This document shows, piece after piece, positions 5,655 to 16,218 of a DNA stretch of 19,276 bases. Every line of letters starts with the position of its first letter. Position 1 is the stretch's first letter. Under the pieces are notes generated by a model. The model worked only from the letters and a program-made list of their open reading frames with translations, did not search any database and was not told the DNA's origin. The translations under genes and the position numbers were made by a program. Origin of the DNA: Bacillota bacterium (GTDB taxonomy: Bacteria; Bacillota; Sulfobacillia; JAJZYS01; JAJYTV01); NCBI GenBank assembly GCA_021806845.1, contig JAKAPV010000021.1, forward strand, positions 1-19,276, in the 5' to 3' direction.

Positions 5655-7265
5655 GTGACCGGTCTGCCGCGTGAGCGCGTCTATTCTGCGATCGTCGGAA
5701 CCCTAGGGTGGCTGTATCTGGTCATCCTTGCCGTCCTCGGCCAGCTGCACAGCCCGCTGATGCTGCTGGTGTTCATGGCCTTCGCGGCCTTGTCGGAAAT
5801 CTGGCCGGCTCGGCTGCGGGTCGGCACCGTCTCGATCCTGACCGCCTTTCTGATCCCGGCCATCGCCTTGATCGGTCCGGCAGACACTTCCCTCGCCCTG
5901 GCGGTGGGGAGCTTCACCGCAGGGCTCGTCCAGCGAAGGCCGTTTTCCATCGCGGTGTTCAACGGCGCGCAGTACGCGCTCGCAGTGGGGGCGGCTGGCC
6001 TCCTGACGCGGGGCCTCCTACACCTGCCGCTCGCGGGCGGGCTCCACATGCTGCCGCTGGCCGTGTACTACATTGCATTCCTGCTGTTCAACCACGTCCT
6101 GGTCGACAGCTACTTTTTGCTTGCGGGCTTCAGCTGGCGCACCGCCGCGCTGGACGGGATCGGGCTCGACCTCACGCAATCCATTGTGACGGTGCCGCTG
6201 GGGTTCGGTGTCGTGATCGCCTACACGACGTACGGCTGGCCGGGCGTCTTCGCCGTCGGGACGCCGCTCATTCTGCTGGGGTACGCGTTCAACCTGCAGA
6301 TCAGCCTCCGCCAGCGCAATCGCAACCTTGAGGTGCTCTATGAGTTCCACGGCAAGTTCGCCCGCGCCGCGGACGGTGCGGCGATCCTCCAGGAACTGCG
6401 CCACAGCCTCGCGGCAGTCTACGGCAATACCGCCTCCTTCGTCGCGCTGTGCGATGTACGCAGCGGCCTGCAGCCCCCCTTGCCGGGCACGAGCCTCGCT
6501 CCGCATCCGGAAATCCTCGAAACGGTGCGCGCAAGCGGACGGGAGATCATCCTGGACTCTTCCCGGCTTGCGCGGCAGCTCTCGCCGACCGCCCAGGCCG
6601 GCGTCGTCTACCCGATCATGGTCCGCAACGCCTGCTACGCCGTCATCGCCCTGGCTTGGCCGTTCCAGCTCCGTATCGACACCGAGGACAAGCACCTCTT
6701 CCGTGCCGCGGTGCAGCTCGCTTCCATCGCGTGCGAGAAGGAGGTCCTCCTGCGCGAGACCGAGCGCCTCGCGGCGACCGACCCCCGCCTGCCCGGACTC
6801 TACAACTACCGCTACCTGATCACCCGCCTTGAAGAGGAAGTCGCGCGCAGCGCGCGCGACGGCACGAGACTGGCGATCGTCTACATCGACCTCGACGGCT
6901 TCAAGCAGTGCAATGACCGCTTCGGGCACCTCGCGGGGGACGAGGCGCTGCGCGAGTTCGCCAACCTCTTGGGAGCCCAGACCCGCAGTCAGGACATCGC
7001 CGCGCGCTATGCCGGCGACGAGTTCGTCCTGCTGCTGCCGGATGCGAGCGCCGATCTCGCCTACAACGTCGCGCAGCGGCTTCGCGACGAGACCGAGAAT
7101 TTCCGCTTCCTGGGCGCCGTCGTCGAGGGCGGTATGCCGATCAGCTTCAGTTTCGGCGTGGCGATGGACGAGGGCGGGACGCGCACGGCCCGCGAGCTGA
7201 TTGACGACGCGGACCGCGCCATGTACAAGGACAAGAACCGCGGCAGGCAGGGCTTGCAGCGCTAA
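5655..7265 (+). CDS. Membrane GAF-GGDEF protein, probable diguanylate cyclase
   Basis: A 536-residue signalling protein likely to make cyclic di-GMP at the membrane. Residues ~1-215 are hydrophobic with several transmembrane helices. A GAF-like sensor region follows (about 225-370), and then a GGDEF domain that begins at ATDPRLPGLYNYRY. The GGDEF domain has YIDLDGFKQCNDRFGHLAGDEAL and the active-site variant AGDEF (residues 453-457). RSQD (444-447) lies exactly five residues before it, an intact RxxD inhibitory I-site. AGDEF is an accepted active variant. I chose GTG 5655 because GAGGAG (5642-5647) is 7 bases upstream; TTG 5640 would lack a Shine-Dalgarno. No EAL or HD-GYP phosphodiesterase is in the window. 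The signal sensed is unknown. Confidence 0.9.
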   Translation: MTGLPRERVYSAIVGTLGWLYLVILAVLGQLHSPLMLLVFMAFAALSEIWPARLRVGTVSILTAFLIPAIALIGPADTSLALAVGSFTAGLVQRRPFSIAVFNGAQYALAVGAAGLLTRGLLHLPLAGGLHMLPLAVYYIAFLLFNHVLVDSYFLLAGFSWRTAALDGIGLDLTQSIVTVPLGFGVVIAYTTYGWPGVFAVGTPLILLGYAFNLQISLRQRNRNLEVLYEFHGKFARAADGAAILQELRHSLAAVYGNTASFVALCDVRSGLQPPLPGTSLAPHPEILETVRASGREIILDSSRLARQLSPTAQAGVVYPIMVRNACYAVIALAWPFQLRIDTEDKHLFRAAVQLASIACEKEVLLRETERLAATDPRLPGLYNYRYLITRLEEEVARSARDGTRLAIVYIDLDGFKQCNDRFGHLAGDEALREFANLLGAQTRSQDIAARYAGDEFVLLLPDASADLAYNVAQRLRDETENFRFLGAVVEGGMPISFSFGVAMDEGGTRTARELIDDADRAMYKDKNRGRQGLQR

Positions 7266-7295
7266 GATCGGCAACAAAGCGCTCAGAATAAGTTG

Positions 7296-7324
7296 TTGAC
7301 TATATGGAAACAGTCGGATATGCT
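7296..7324 (+). promoter_or_regulatory. Sigma-A promoter of the zinc-ribbon gene
   Basis: TTGACT (7296-7301), a 17-base spacer and TATGCT (7319-7324) make a good vegetative promoter. The chosen start codon is 39 bases downstream of the -10. Confidence 0.8.
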
Positions 7325-7362
7325 GGGTGCGTATTCCGTGTTTTGCCCGGGGAGGGAGTCCT

Positions 7363-7644
7363 TTGGAGGACAAGGTCATCAAGTGCCGAGATTGCGGCGC
7401 GGAGTTTCTCTTCACTGTAGGAGAGCAAGAATTCTTCTTGGAGAAGGGCTTTCAGCATGAACCGACGCGTTGCAAGGACTGCCGTTCCAAGCGTCGCCAG
7501 TCGACGTCGGAAGGCGAAGGCCGCCAACTGCACACGGTGGTTTGCGCCTCGTGCGGGGTAGAAACCCAGGTGCCGTTCAAGCCCAGATTGGACCGCCCCG
7601 TCTACTGCCGAGAGTGCTTCGAGCGCGAACGCGCCAAGGTCTAA
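7363..7644 (+). CDS. Small two-zinc-ribbon protein
   Basis: A 93-residue cytoplasmic protein with two zinc-binding knuckle pairs. The first is CRDC (near residue 8) with CKDC after the block EFLFTVGEQEFFLEKGF, the pattern of the probable zinc-ribbon family zf-trcl. The second is CASCG...VPFKPRLDRPVYCREC. I chose TTG 7363 because GGAGGG (7351-7356) lies 6 bases upstream; the longer frame from 7327 starts within the promoter transcript and has no ribosome binding site. It is a monocistronic unit between its own promoter and a strong terminator. Families of this type are common in Firmicutes; the function is unknown, and nucleic-acid or protein binding is only a guess. Confidence 0.88.
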   Translation: MEDKVIKCRDCGAEFLFTVGEQEFFLEKGFQHEPTRCKDCRSKRRQSTSEGEGRQLHTVVCASCGVETQVPFKPRLDRPVYCRECFERERAKV

Positions 7645-7666
7645 GCAAGCAATATTCCTTCGTCAT

Positions 7667-7695
7667 CCCCGGGGCGAACAGCCCCGGGGCTTTTT
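7667..7695 (+). terminator. Intrinsic terminator after the zinc-ribbon gene
   Basis: CCCCGGGGC (7667-7675) pairs perfectly with GCCCCGGGG (7681-7689), followed closely by TTTTT at 7691-7695. Confidence 0.92.
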
Positions 7696-7764
7696 ATGCA
7701 TGACTGAATATTGTAGGTGTGGAACAGTCCACACTTCGCCAGCCCACGAAGTCCGTTCTGACGC

Positions 7765-7794
7765 CTATCCACAGAGTTATCCACACTATGCACA
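7765..7794 (+). promoter_or_regulatory. Cluster of DnaA-box-like 9-mers
   Basis: Three same-direction 9-mers occur here: CTATCCACA (7765-7773), the perfect consensus TTATCCACA (7777-7785) and CTATGCACA (7786-7794). Just upstream, the inverted repeat GTGTGGA/TCCACAC (7717-7723 and 7728-7734) contains two weaker matches. This could be a DnaA-binding cluster acting on the hpf promoter or titrating DnaA. It is not an origin: no dnaA/dnaN genes or AT-rich unwinding tract are near. Confidence 0.55.
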
Positions 7795-7807
7795 GTTCCA
7801 GGGTGCC

Positions 7808-7836
7808 TTCACACAACTGCAACATCACTGTATGAG
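7808..7836 (+). promoter_or_regulatory. Possible hpf promoter
   Basis: TTCACA (7808-7813), a 17-base spacer and TATGAG (7831-7836) form a plausible but imperfect sigma-A promoter just downstream of the DnaA-box cluster. It would give a leader of about 90 bases that contains the 7888-7920 hairpin. Confidence 0.35.
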
Positions 7837-7887
7837 GGAATCCTTAGATTGCTTTCGATCGTTGGACCGACCAGGTGCAGGAGCGAC

Positions 7888-7920
7888 GAGACACAGCGGG
7901 GAACCACCCTCATGTGTCTC
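7888..7920 (+). repeat. Inverted repeat in the hpf leader next to the ribosome binding site
   Basis: GAGACACA (7888-7895) pairs perfectly with TGTGTCTC (7913-7920). A few further G-C pairs are possible inside the loop (GGG 7898-7900 with CCC 7907-7909). The helix ends two bases before GGGAGGTGA, the hpf Shine-Dalgarno. The placement suggests translational control, but no known leader class is recognised. Confidence 0.5.
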
Positions 7921-7936
7921 CTGGGAGGTGACCGAG

Positions 7937-8455
7937 ATGGACGTGGTGGTTCGCAGCCGCAACATCGAGGTGACGGCGGCGCTCAAGTCGCACGTGGAGA
8001 AGAAGGTGCGCAAGCTCGAGAAGTTCCTCTCCGGCGCAGGCAAGGCGAACGTACGGCTGGAGATCGAGCACGGTCGCCACACGGCCGAAGTGACCATCCC
8101 GGTAGCGGGGCTGATCCTGCGGGGCGAAGAGAAGGGCGACGACATGTACGCGTCGGTGGACCTCGTCGTGCAGAAGCTGGAGCGCCAGGCGAAGCGCTGG
8201 AAGGGCCGCCTGCTCCGCGGCCGCACGGGAGCGGTCGAAGGCGCTCCGGGAGAGAGGGCAGACGATGACCTCACAGGCCTGCTGGTTCGCCGCAAGGCGT
8301 TCCCGGCGAAGCCGATGACGCCGGAGGAAGCCATCTTGCAGATGGACCTCGTCGGGCATGACTTCTTCGCTTTCCGCAACGCGGAGACGGAAACGATCAA
8401 CGTGGTCTACCGCAGGAGCGACGGCAACTACGGGCTCTTGGAACCGGAGGGCTAA
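7937..8455 (+). CDS. hpf: Long-form ribosome hibernation promoting factor
   Basis: Binds the 30S subunit in stress or stationary phase and drives 70S dimerisation to 100S, silencing and protecting ribosomes. At 172 aa it is the long form. The N-terminal ribosome-binding domain (residues ~1-100) starts MDVVVRSRNIEVTAALKSHV and contains KVRKLEKFL. A linker is followed by the C-terminal dimerisation domain (~115-172, from LLVRRKAFPAKPMTPEEAI to YGLLEPEG). I chose ATG 7937, 5 bases after GGGAGGTGA; the frame is open back to 7700, but that part is intergenic with the DnaA boxes. In B. subtilis the homologue (YvyD) sits directly before secA; here an ABC pair intervenes. Confidence 0.95.
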   Translation: MDVVVRSRNIEVTAALKSHVEKKVRKLEKFLSGAGKANVRLEIEHGRHTAEVTIPVAGLILRGEEKGDDMYASVDLVVQKLERQAKRWKGRLLRGRTGAVEGAPGERADDDLTGLLVRRKAFPAKPMTPEEAILQMDLVGHDFFAFRNAETETINVVYRRSDGNYGLLEPEG

Positions 8456-8460
8456 GCGGG

Positions 8461-8496
8461 GCGGCGCCGGGCGGTATCCACCCGGCGCCGCTTCTT
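8461..8496 (+). terminator. Intrinsic terminator after hpf
   Basis: GCGGCGCCGGG (8461-8471) pairs perfectly with CCCGGCGCCGC (8481-8491). TTCTT follows, so the hairpin is very strong but the T-run is short. Confidence 0.8.
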
Positions 8497-8526
8497 GCCG
8501 AGGTCCGATATGCAGAGGACGGTGCG

Positions 8527-9261
8527 TTGATCGGCATGACGGAGACGAGGGGCAGCGGACTCGAGGTGCAGGGCCTCGAGAAGCGGTTTGGGGAGCTCAG
8601 GGCCGTGGACGGACTCTCATTTCAGGTGGGGCCGGGGGAGACGGTCGGGCTGCTCGGGCCGAACGGGGCGGGCAAGACGACGACGCTCCTCTGTATCGCC
8701 GGCCTCGTGCGGCCAAGCGCCGGACAGGTGCTGTGGAACGGGGCGGCGCTCGGACCCGAGCGCGGACGCCGCGTGACGCTGATCTCCGAGTCGCCGGAAG
8801 TGTACGCGATGCTGACGGTCTGGGAACACCTCGTGTTCGTGGCGAGGTCGTGCAGGCTTCCGGACGGATGGCAGCGGCGCGGCGAGGATCTCTTGGACCG
8901 CTTCGGCCTCCTGGAGCAGCGCGATGCCTTGGGGGAATCTCTATCGAAGGGCATGCGGCAGAAGACGCTGATCGCGGCGTCGGTCCTCGCCGGCACGCCG
9001 GCGCTGCTGCTCGACGAGCCGATGATCGGGCTTGACCCGCGCGGCCAGCGCGAGCTGCGGGACATGCTCCAGGAGCTGCGAGAGCGGGGCATCGCGCTTC
9101 TCATCTCGACCCACCTGCTCGAGTCGGCGGAAACGATCTGCGACCGGGTTGTGATCCTGAAGCAAGGGCGCCTCGTGGCGCAGGGTCCCGTCGCGGAGCT
9201 GCGGGAGCGCCAGGGCAGCGGGCAGAGTCTGGAGGACGTCTTTCTGGAGGTTACGCAGTGA
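8527..9261 (+). CDS. ABC transporter ATP-binding protein
   Basis: The 244-residue ATPase subunit of a two-component ABC exporter at the cytoplasmic membrane. Walker A is GPNGAGKT (residues 44-51), the signature is LSKGMRQK (139-146), Walker B is ALLLDEP with Asp163-Glu164, and the switch histidine is in STHLLES. The region around SESPEVYAMLTVWEHL fits the ABC-2/multidrug exporter branch. TTG 8527 is 7 bases after GAGGA (8515-8519); the in-frame ATG 8536 is too far from it. The stop overlaps the start of the permease gene (GTGA), so the two are translationally coupled. The substrate cannot be read from the sequence. Confidence 0.9.
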   Translation: MIGMTETRGSGLEVQGLEKRFGELRAVDGLSFQVGPGETVGLLGPNGAGKTTTLLCIAGLVRPSAGQVLWNGAALGPERGRRVTLISESPEVYAMLTVWEHLVFVARSCRLPDGWQRRGEDLLDRFGLLEQRDALGESLSKGMRQKTLIAASVLAGTPALLLDEPMIGLDPRGQRELRDMLQELRERGIALLISTHLLESAETICDRVVILKQGRLVAQGPVAELRERQGSGQSLEDVFLEVTQ

Positions 9262-10919
9262 GGCCTGGGACCCGCACCGCGCAGGGGGTGGCCGCGCTCT
9301 GGTGGCTCGACTTCACCGCCTTTTCAAACCGGCTGCGGCACATCCTGCGCGAACCCAAGCGGCTCTGGACGTGGGCGATCTTCGTCGTGTGGCTCGTCAT
9401 GGTCGCAGTGGGGAGAGCACTCGGAGCGAGCCAGGGTCATTCATCCCTCGGCTTCGAGGCGGCGGGCCCGGTCGTCGGCGCAGTGATCCCCGCCGCCTTT
9501 GTCCTCATCGTCGGCCTCACATGGCAAGGTGCGGCGCGCCGTGCGCCGGCAGCGCTCTCATCGCCCGCGGACGGGCGCTTCCTCCTGGCGTCGGACATCT
9601 CGCCGCGCGCCGTCGTACTTTGGCTGCAGCTTCGGCAGGCTTGGGGACTGACGCGCGCCGTGCTCCTGAACGCTGTGATCTGGCTCGCCGTACTGCTTCC
9701 ATCCCCAGGCGTCAGCATACCGGGCGTGCTGAAGGGGATGCTGGCGATCCTGCTGTCGGCCCTGCTCCTCTACGGCATACGGCTGCCGCTCTTCATCCTG
9801 GCTCGCCGCAATCCCCGAATGCCCGTCGCAGCCGCCGGAGTGGTCATCGCGCTGATCGGCGGAGCGGCCCTTCTCGTCCAGGTCTACCATGCACTGCGCG
9901 CGCAGGGAAACTTCGCGACGGCGCTTGCGCAAAACCGCGTATCACTGCCGATCGGCGCAACCGTCGCATCCGCACTGAGCGGCGAGTGGGGGGGCCTGCT
10001 GTTCCTCTTTGCCCTCGCGATCTTGGCGACGGCGCTCTCCGTCTATGTGGCGCAGGACTGCTACCCGGAGATCTGGGAGTCCTCGAACCGCGCCTTTGCC
10101 GTACGCCGCCTCGCCAGACGCGGCAGGTTCGGCGGCGCCGACCTGCGCGCAGCCCTCTCGGAAGCGGGCGCGCCGGCGCGCAAGCGGACGCGCGGACGCG
10201 TGAGCTCCTCGCGGGGGAGCCGGGTTCCTGGCGGCGTTTGGGTACTGCTATGGAAGGAGTGGCTGGCGCTCCGCCGCTCCCCAAGCGGACTGCGGGGAGC
10301 CGCTGCATGGCTTCTCGGCAGCGTCGCGGCGGGCGCACTGCTCGGCGAGTTCGCGCTGCGCCAAGGCGGGGGTGCGGGGGTCGAAGGGATGATCGTCGGC
10401 TTTGCGATCTACCCGGCGCTCTTCCTCTCCACCGCGAGCGGCATCTCGCTGGCGGCTGACGTACGCCGGCCGATCTGGTGGCTCTCCGACGAATCTCTGG
10501 TCAAGCGGATCGGGGTCTGGACGCTCGCGACCAGCCTCAAGGGGATCGCGCTGATCACGGTTGGGCTCCTTTGCGCCGCGATCACTTCTGGAACGCTCGC
10601 GATGACTCCGGTCGCCGTTCCCCTCGGCGCCGCCGCCATCTGGCTGCTGCGCGCGATCGGCCTCACCGTCTATTCCCTCATGCCGTCGCAGACCGACCTG
10701 CGCGGCCCCGGGGCGGCCCTGCGACTGTTGCTCACGTTCGTTCTCCTGATCCCCGCGGCCGGCGTGGCCGGTGCCCTCGGCGCTGCCACCGGCAGCGGCA
10801 CCGTCGCGCTGGCGGCCGGGGCGCTCGCGGCGGTCGGGGAGGGCATCCTGCTGGTGGTGTTCGCGGCGTCCAGGCTGCGCGGCAACGGCATGGCGGTGGC
10901 GCAGGCGGAGCAGCGCTAG
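9258..10919 (+). CDS. ABC exporter permease
   Basis: A 553-residue integral membrane protein, partner of the preceding ATPase; GTG 9258 overlaps the upstream TGA by 4 bases. Hydrophobic segments occur in two groups. The first lies in the N-terminal half (such as WAIFVVWLVMVAVG, AFVLIVGLTW, LLFLFALAILATALSVY) and the second in the C-terminal half after a basic linker (RKRTRGRVSSSRGSR): WLLGSVAAGALLGEFAL, ALITVGLLCAAI, LLLTFVLLIPAAGVAG and others. The layout resembles the putative ABC exporter family rather than a 6-TM ABC-2 permease. No substrate is evident. The gene ends 96 bases before secA, which has its own promoter. Confidence 0.82.
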   Translation: MRPGTRTAQGVAALWWLDFTAFSNRLRHILREPKRLWTWAIFVVWLVMVAVGRALGASQGHSSLGFEAAGPVVGAVIPAAFVLIVGLTWQGAARRAPAALSSPADGRFLLASDISPRAVVLWLQLRQAWGLTRAVLLNAVIWLAVLLPSPGVSIPGVLKGMLAILLSALLLYGIRLPLFILARRNPRMPVAAAGVVIALIGGAALLVQVYHALRAQGNFATALAQNRVSLPIGATVASALSGEWGGLLFLFALAILATALSVYVAQDCYPEIWESSNRAFAVRRLARRGRFGGADLRAALSEAGAPARKRTRGRVSSSRGSRVPGGVWVLLWKEWLALRRSPSGLRGAAAWLLGSVAAGALLGEFALRQGGGAGVEGMIVGFAIYPALFLSTASGISLAADVRRPIWWLSDESLVKRIGVWTLATSLKGIALITVGLLCAAITSGTLAMTPVAVPLGAAAIWLLRAIGLTVYSLMPSQTDLRGPGAALRLLLTFVLLIPAAGVAGALGAATGSGTVALAAGALAAVGEGILLVVFAASRLRGNGMAVAQAEQR

Positions 10920-10924
10920 TCCGA

Positions 10925-10954
10925 TTGCGGACGGCGCGAGCCCGATGGTACACT
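10925..10954 (+). promoter_or_regulatory. secA promoter
   Basis: TTGCGG (10925-10930), an 18-base spacer and TACACT (10949-10954) form a plausible sigma-A promoter, 60 bases before the secA start. Confidence 0.6.
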
Positions 10955-11014
10955 AAACTGCAATGCGCCTATGAGCGCGAACTTCCGCGTTTTGCTCCGA
11001 AGGAGGCACCGAGG

Positions 11015-13546
<2,532 letters not shown>

Positions 13547-13555
13547 GAGGACGAC

Positions 13556-14651
13556 GTGCAAGAAGAGCTCTCTGCCCTGCGCGATCGCATTCTGGCCCTC
13601 AGGGGGTCTCTTTGACTCCCCTGCTCGCAGGGATGAGATCGCGCGCCTGCTGAAGGAGACGGAGTCGCCGGACATCTGGCAGGACCAGCGGCGCGCCCAG
13701 GAAGTCGGACGGCGGCTCAAGGTGCTGCAGAGTCCCCTCGAGCTCGTGCAGCGCATGCTGGGCGAGGTCGAGGACTTCCTGGTGCTCGACGAACTCGCGT
13801 CGGCGGAAAACGACGAGGGATCCTTGAACGAGGTTGCGCAAGGAGCGTCGCGGCTTTCGGAAGAGGTCGGACGGCTCGAGCTGCGCGAACTCTTGCGCGG
13901 CAGGTACGACACCGCGGATGCCATCGTGTCCCTGCACGCCGGCGCCGGCGGCACCGAGGCGCAGGACTGGGTGCAGATGCTCTGGCGCATGTACCAGCGC
14001 TGGGCGGAAGAGCGCGGGTTCCAGGTCGAGGTCTTGGACGTCCTGCCGGGGGACGACGCCGGCGTCAAGAATGTCGATATCGAAGTGCGCGGTGAATATG
14101 CCTATGGCTACCTGCGCCCGGAGAAGGGCGTGCATCGCCTCGTCCGCATCTCTCCATTCGATGCGAGCGGTCGCCGGCATACCTCCTTCGCTTCCGTCGA
14201 CGTCCTCCCGGTGATGGAGGGCGACACGCAGATCGAGATCAACCCGGAAGACCTCAAGATCGACACCTTCCGCTCCGGCGGCGCGGGCGGACAGCACGTC
14301 AACAAGACGGAGTCCGCGGTCCGCATCACGCACCTGCCGACCGGTATCGTCGTCGCCTGCCAAAACGAGCGATCCCAGCACTCCAACCGCGAGACGGCGA
14401 TGCGCATGCTGCGCGCGAAACTGCTCGAGCGCAAGGAGGAAGAAGAGCGCCAGGAGGTCGCGCAGCTCCGCGGCGACCAGGGAGCGATCGCCTGGGGCAA
14501 CCAGATCCGGTCCTACGTGTTCCAGCCTTACACGCTCGTCAAGGACCACCGTACCGGGACCGAGATTGGCAACGTCCAGGCCGTGATGGACGGGGAACTG
14601 GACCCCTTCATCGAGTCCTATCTGCGGCAGGCGGCCAGCAGCGGGCACTGA
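13556..14651 (+). CDS. prfB: Peptide chain release factor 2 (programmed frameshift)
   Basis: Terminates translation at UGA and UAA. It is read as 13556-13612 joined to 13614-14651 (364 aa). The first 19 codons end in an in-frame TGA at 13613-13615. The slippery site is CTT TGA C (13610-13616), preceded by the internal Shine-Dalgarno AGGGGG (13601-13606), which is the conserved autoregulatory +1 frameshift: low RF2 favours shifting. After the shift the protein continues DSPARRDEIARLL. The stop-codon selectivity tripeptide SPF lies in VRISPFDASGR, and GGQ in SGGAGGQHVNKTESAVR contacts the peptidyl-transferase centre. GTG 13556 follows TAGGAGG (13544-13550), which overlaps the secA stop, so the two genes are tightly coupled. 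Confidence 0.97.
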
Positions 14652-14714
14652 GCCGCTGTACCGGCGAGGAGTTGCGTTGGGGCTGTCGAATGGAGTCGAG
14701 CGAGGTGTTGTCCC

Positions 14715-15290
14715 ATGCGGCGCAGCTTCGTTTGGCCCGTCGTGGGCCTGGTCCTGATCGGTTGCGCCTTCTTCGTCGGCCGCGCCGACGCGCAGGGGAG
14801 TGCAGCGCCGGGATCCGCGCAGGATCCCCTGGCGAGCGTCAGCTACGTTACGCAGGCTGTGCAGAATGCCCTCACGCAGCAGGTCCCGACACTTGTGACA
14901 CAAGGCGTTCAAAGTGCGCTGCCGGGCGTCGTCACGCCGCTCGTGCAGAGTACTGTGCAGACCGACGTGCAGTCGGCGATCTCGCAGCTGCCTCAGGGGG
15001 GCGGCGGACAGGTTACTGTGGTCACGGTCGAGCCGGGGCAAAAGCTGGTCGCCCAGGCGGGCACCGAATTCATCCTGCGGGGCGGCAACGCCGTCGTCTC
15101 GCTGAGTCCGACATCGGCCGGCGGCTTCTCCGATCTCACCGGCGGTGCGAACCTCGGGCAAGGCGCCAGTGTTCCTGCAAACCACCTGCTGCTCGCGGCC
15201 CGCTCCGACGGGCGGGCGATCGCGCCGAACGGCAATGTGCGCCTCCTGGTGATCGTGGTCGGCCAGTACGCCCTGCAGCCGGCCCCCTGA
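14715..15290 (+). CDS. Secreted conserved protein of unknown function
   Basis: A 191-residue protein with a clear signal peptide (residues 1-26: RR, hydrophobic core VWPVVGLVLIGCAFFVG, cleavage probably after ADA). The middle (about 40-95) is rich in Gln, Val, Thr and Ser and looks helical. The C-terminal part (about 100-187) has a conserved pattern that I recall from exported Firmicutes proteins: GTEFILRGGNAVV, GGFSDLTGGANLGQG, VPANHLLLAARSDGRAI. No enzyme motif is visible. It lies 63 bases after prfB and 13 bases before the YitT-family gene, probably in one transcript, next to the FtsEX cluster. An envelope or spore-surface role is a guess. Confidence 0.8.
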   Translation: MRRSFVWPVVGLVLIGCAFFVGRADAQGSAAPGSAQDPLASVSYVTQAVQNALTQQVPTLVTQGVQSALPGVVTPLVQSTVQTDVQSAISQLPQGGGGQVTVVTVEPGQKLVAQAGTEFILRGGNAVVSLSPTSAGGFSDLTGGANLGQGASVPANHLLLAARSDGRAIAPNGNVRLLVIVVGQYALQPAP

Positions 15291-15303
15291 GAGGAGGCTT
15301 GCC

Positions 15304-16167
15304 GTGAAGCGCTACGCGCGGGACTTTTTCGGGACCGCGATCGGCACGCTGATCACGGCGTGCGGACTCTCGTTCTTCCTCGTACCGAACCGCATGAACG
15401 ACGGCGGACTTACCGGTCTCGCCGTCCTTCTGCACTATCTGCTGCATGCGCCGATCGGCGCCCTCGTCTTCGTACTCAACGTTCCGCTGCTCGTAGCCGT
15501 CAGCTACCTGATCGGACTGCCGTTCGTATTCCGGTCGTTGCTGGGCGTGACGATGCTGTCCGTGTGGCTGGCCATCCTTCCGGAGCACGCGGTCACGCAC
15601 GACCTGCTCCTCTCGGCGCTCTATGGGGGAGTCCTCTCCGGAACGGGCCTTGGCATCGTATTCCGCGTCGGCGGATCGACCGGCGGAACCGATCTGGTGG
15701 CCCGCCTCCTGCGCCACTTTACGAACACGTCGATGGGCGCCGGCCTGCTCGGAACCGACACGGTGATCATCGCGTCGACGGCGCTCTTCTTCGGCCTGCG
15801 CCTCGGCATGTATTCCGCAGTGGCGCTCTTCGTCGGGACGCGGGTCGTCGACCTCATCCAGGAAGGCCTCGACTTCCGGCGCGAGGCACTCGTGATCAGC
15901 GAGAAAGGGCAGGAGATCGCGCGCGAGGTGATGCAGCGCATGGGACGCGGCGTCACCCTGCTCTCAGGGCGCGGCGGCTATACGGATACAGAGCGGCCGG
16001 TCGTCCTCGTCGTCATCTCGCGCAGCGAGGTGCAGGACCTCAAGGACATCGTCTACCACGTGGACCGCGATGCCTTCCTGATCATCAGTACGGTCCACGA
16101 GGTGCTGGGAGAAGGCTTCAAGCAGCTCGAGGGACGTCACCGGTCGAGATACAGGGAAAAAACCTGA
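15304..16167 (+). CDS. YitT/DUF2179-family membrane protein
   Basis: A 287-residue integral membrane protein. Five or more hydrophobic segments occupy residues ~10-195 (GTAIGTLITACGLSFFLVP, ALVFVLNVPLLVAVSYLIG, the glycine-rich GGVLSGTGLGIVFRVGGSTGGTDLVARLL and others). They are followed by a cytoplasmic DUF2179 domain (ALVISEKGQEIAREVMQRMGRGVTLLSGRGGYT ... DAFLIIST). GTG 15304 is 6 bases after GAGGAGG (15291-15297). Its position between prfB and ftsE matches yvjA of B. subtilis. The biochemical role of the family is not established; transport has been proposed from its fold. Confidence 0.92.
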   Translation: MKRYARDFFGTAIGTLITACGLSFFLVPNRMNDGGLTGLAVLLHYLLHAPIGALVFVLNVPLLVAVSYLIGLPFVFRSLLGVTMLSVWLAILPEHAVTHDLLLSALYGGVLSGTGLGIVFRVGGSTGGTDLVARLLRHFTNTSMGAGLLGTDTVIIASTALFFGLRLGMYSAVALFVGTRVVDLIQEGLDFRREALVISEKGQEIAREVMQRMGRGVTLLSGRGGYTDTERPVVLVVISRSEVQDLKDIVYHVDRDAFLIISTVHEVLGEGFKQLEGRHRSRYREKT

Positions 16168-16218
16168 CGAATTTGCGGTTGACAATATGTGGGGGGCCTT
16201 CGACGGCAGGAGTCGTTG

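Noticed and set aside
6018..7415. 465-codon antisense frame over the GGDEF gene
   Set aside because: Shadow of the clear GGDEF coding frame; no ribosome binding site or domain.
7765..7794. DnaA boxes as chromosomal replication origin
   Set aside because: No dnaA, dnaN, rpmH or AT-rich unwinding tract nearby; only a small cluster.
7700..7936. Longer HPF starting at 7700
   Set aside because: The extension covers the DnaA boxes and leader hairpin and matches no HPF; GGGAGGTGA sets the start at 7937.
10478..11014. Upstream extension of the SecA frame
   Set aside because: It overlaps the permease gene in another frame; GTG 11015 has an ideal AAGGAGG and gives the conserved SecA N-terminus.
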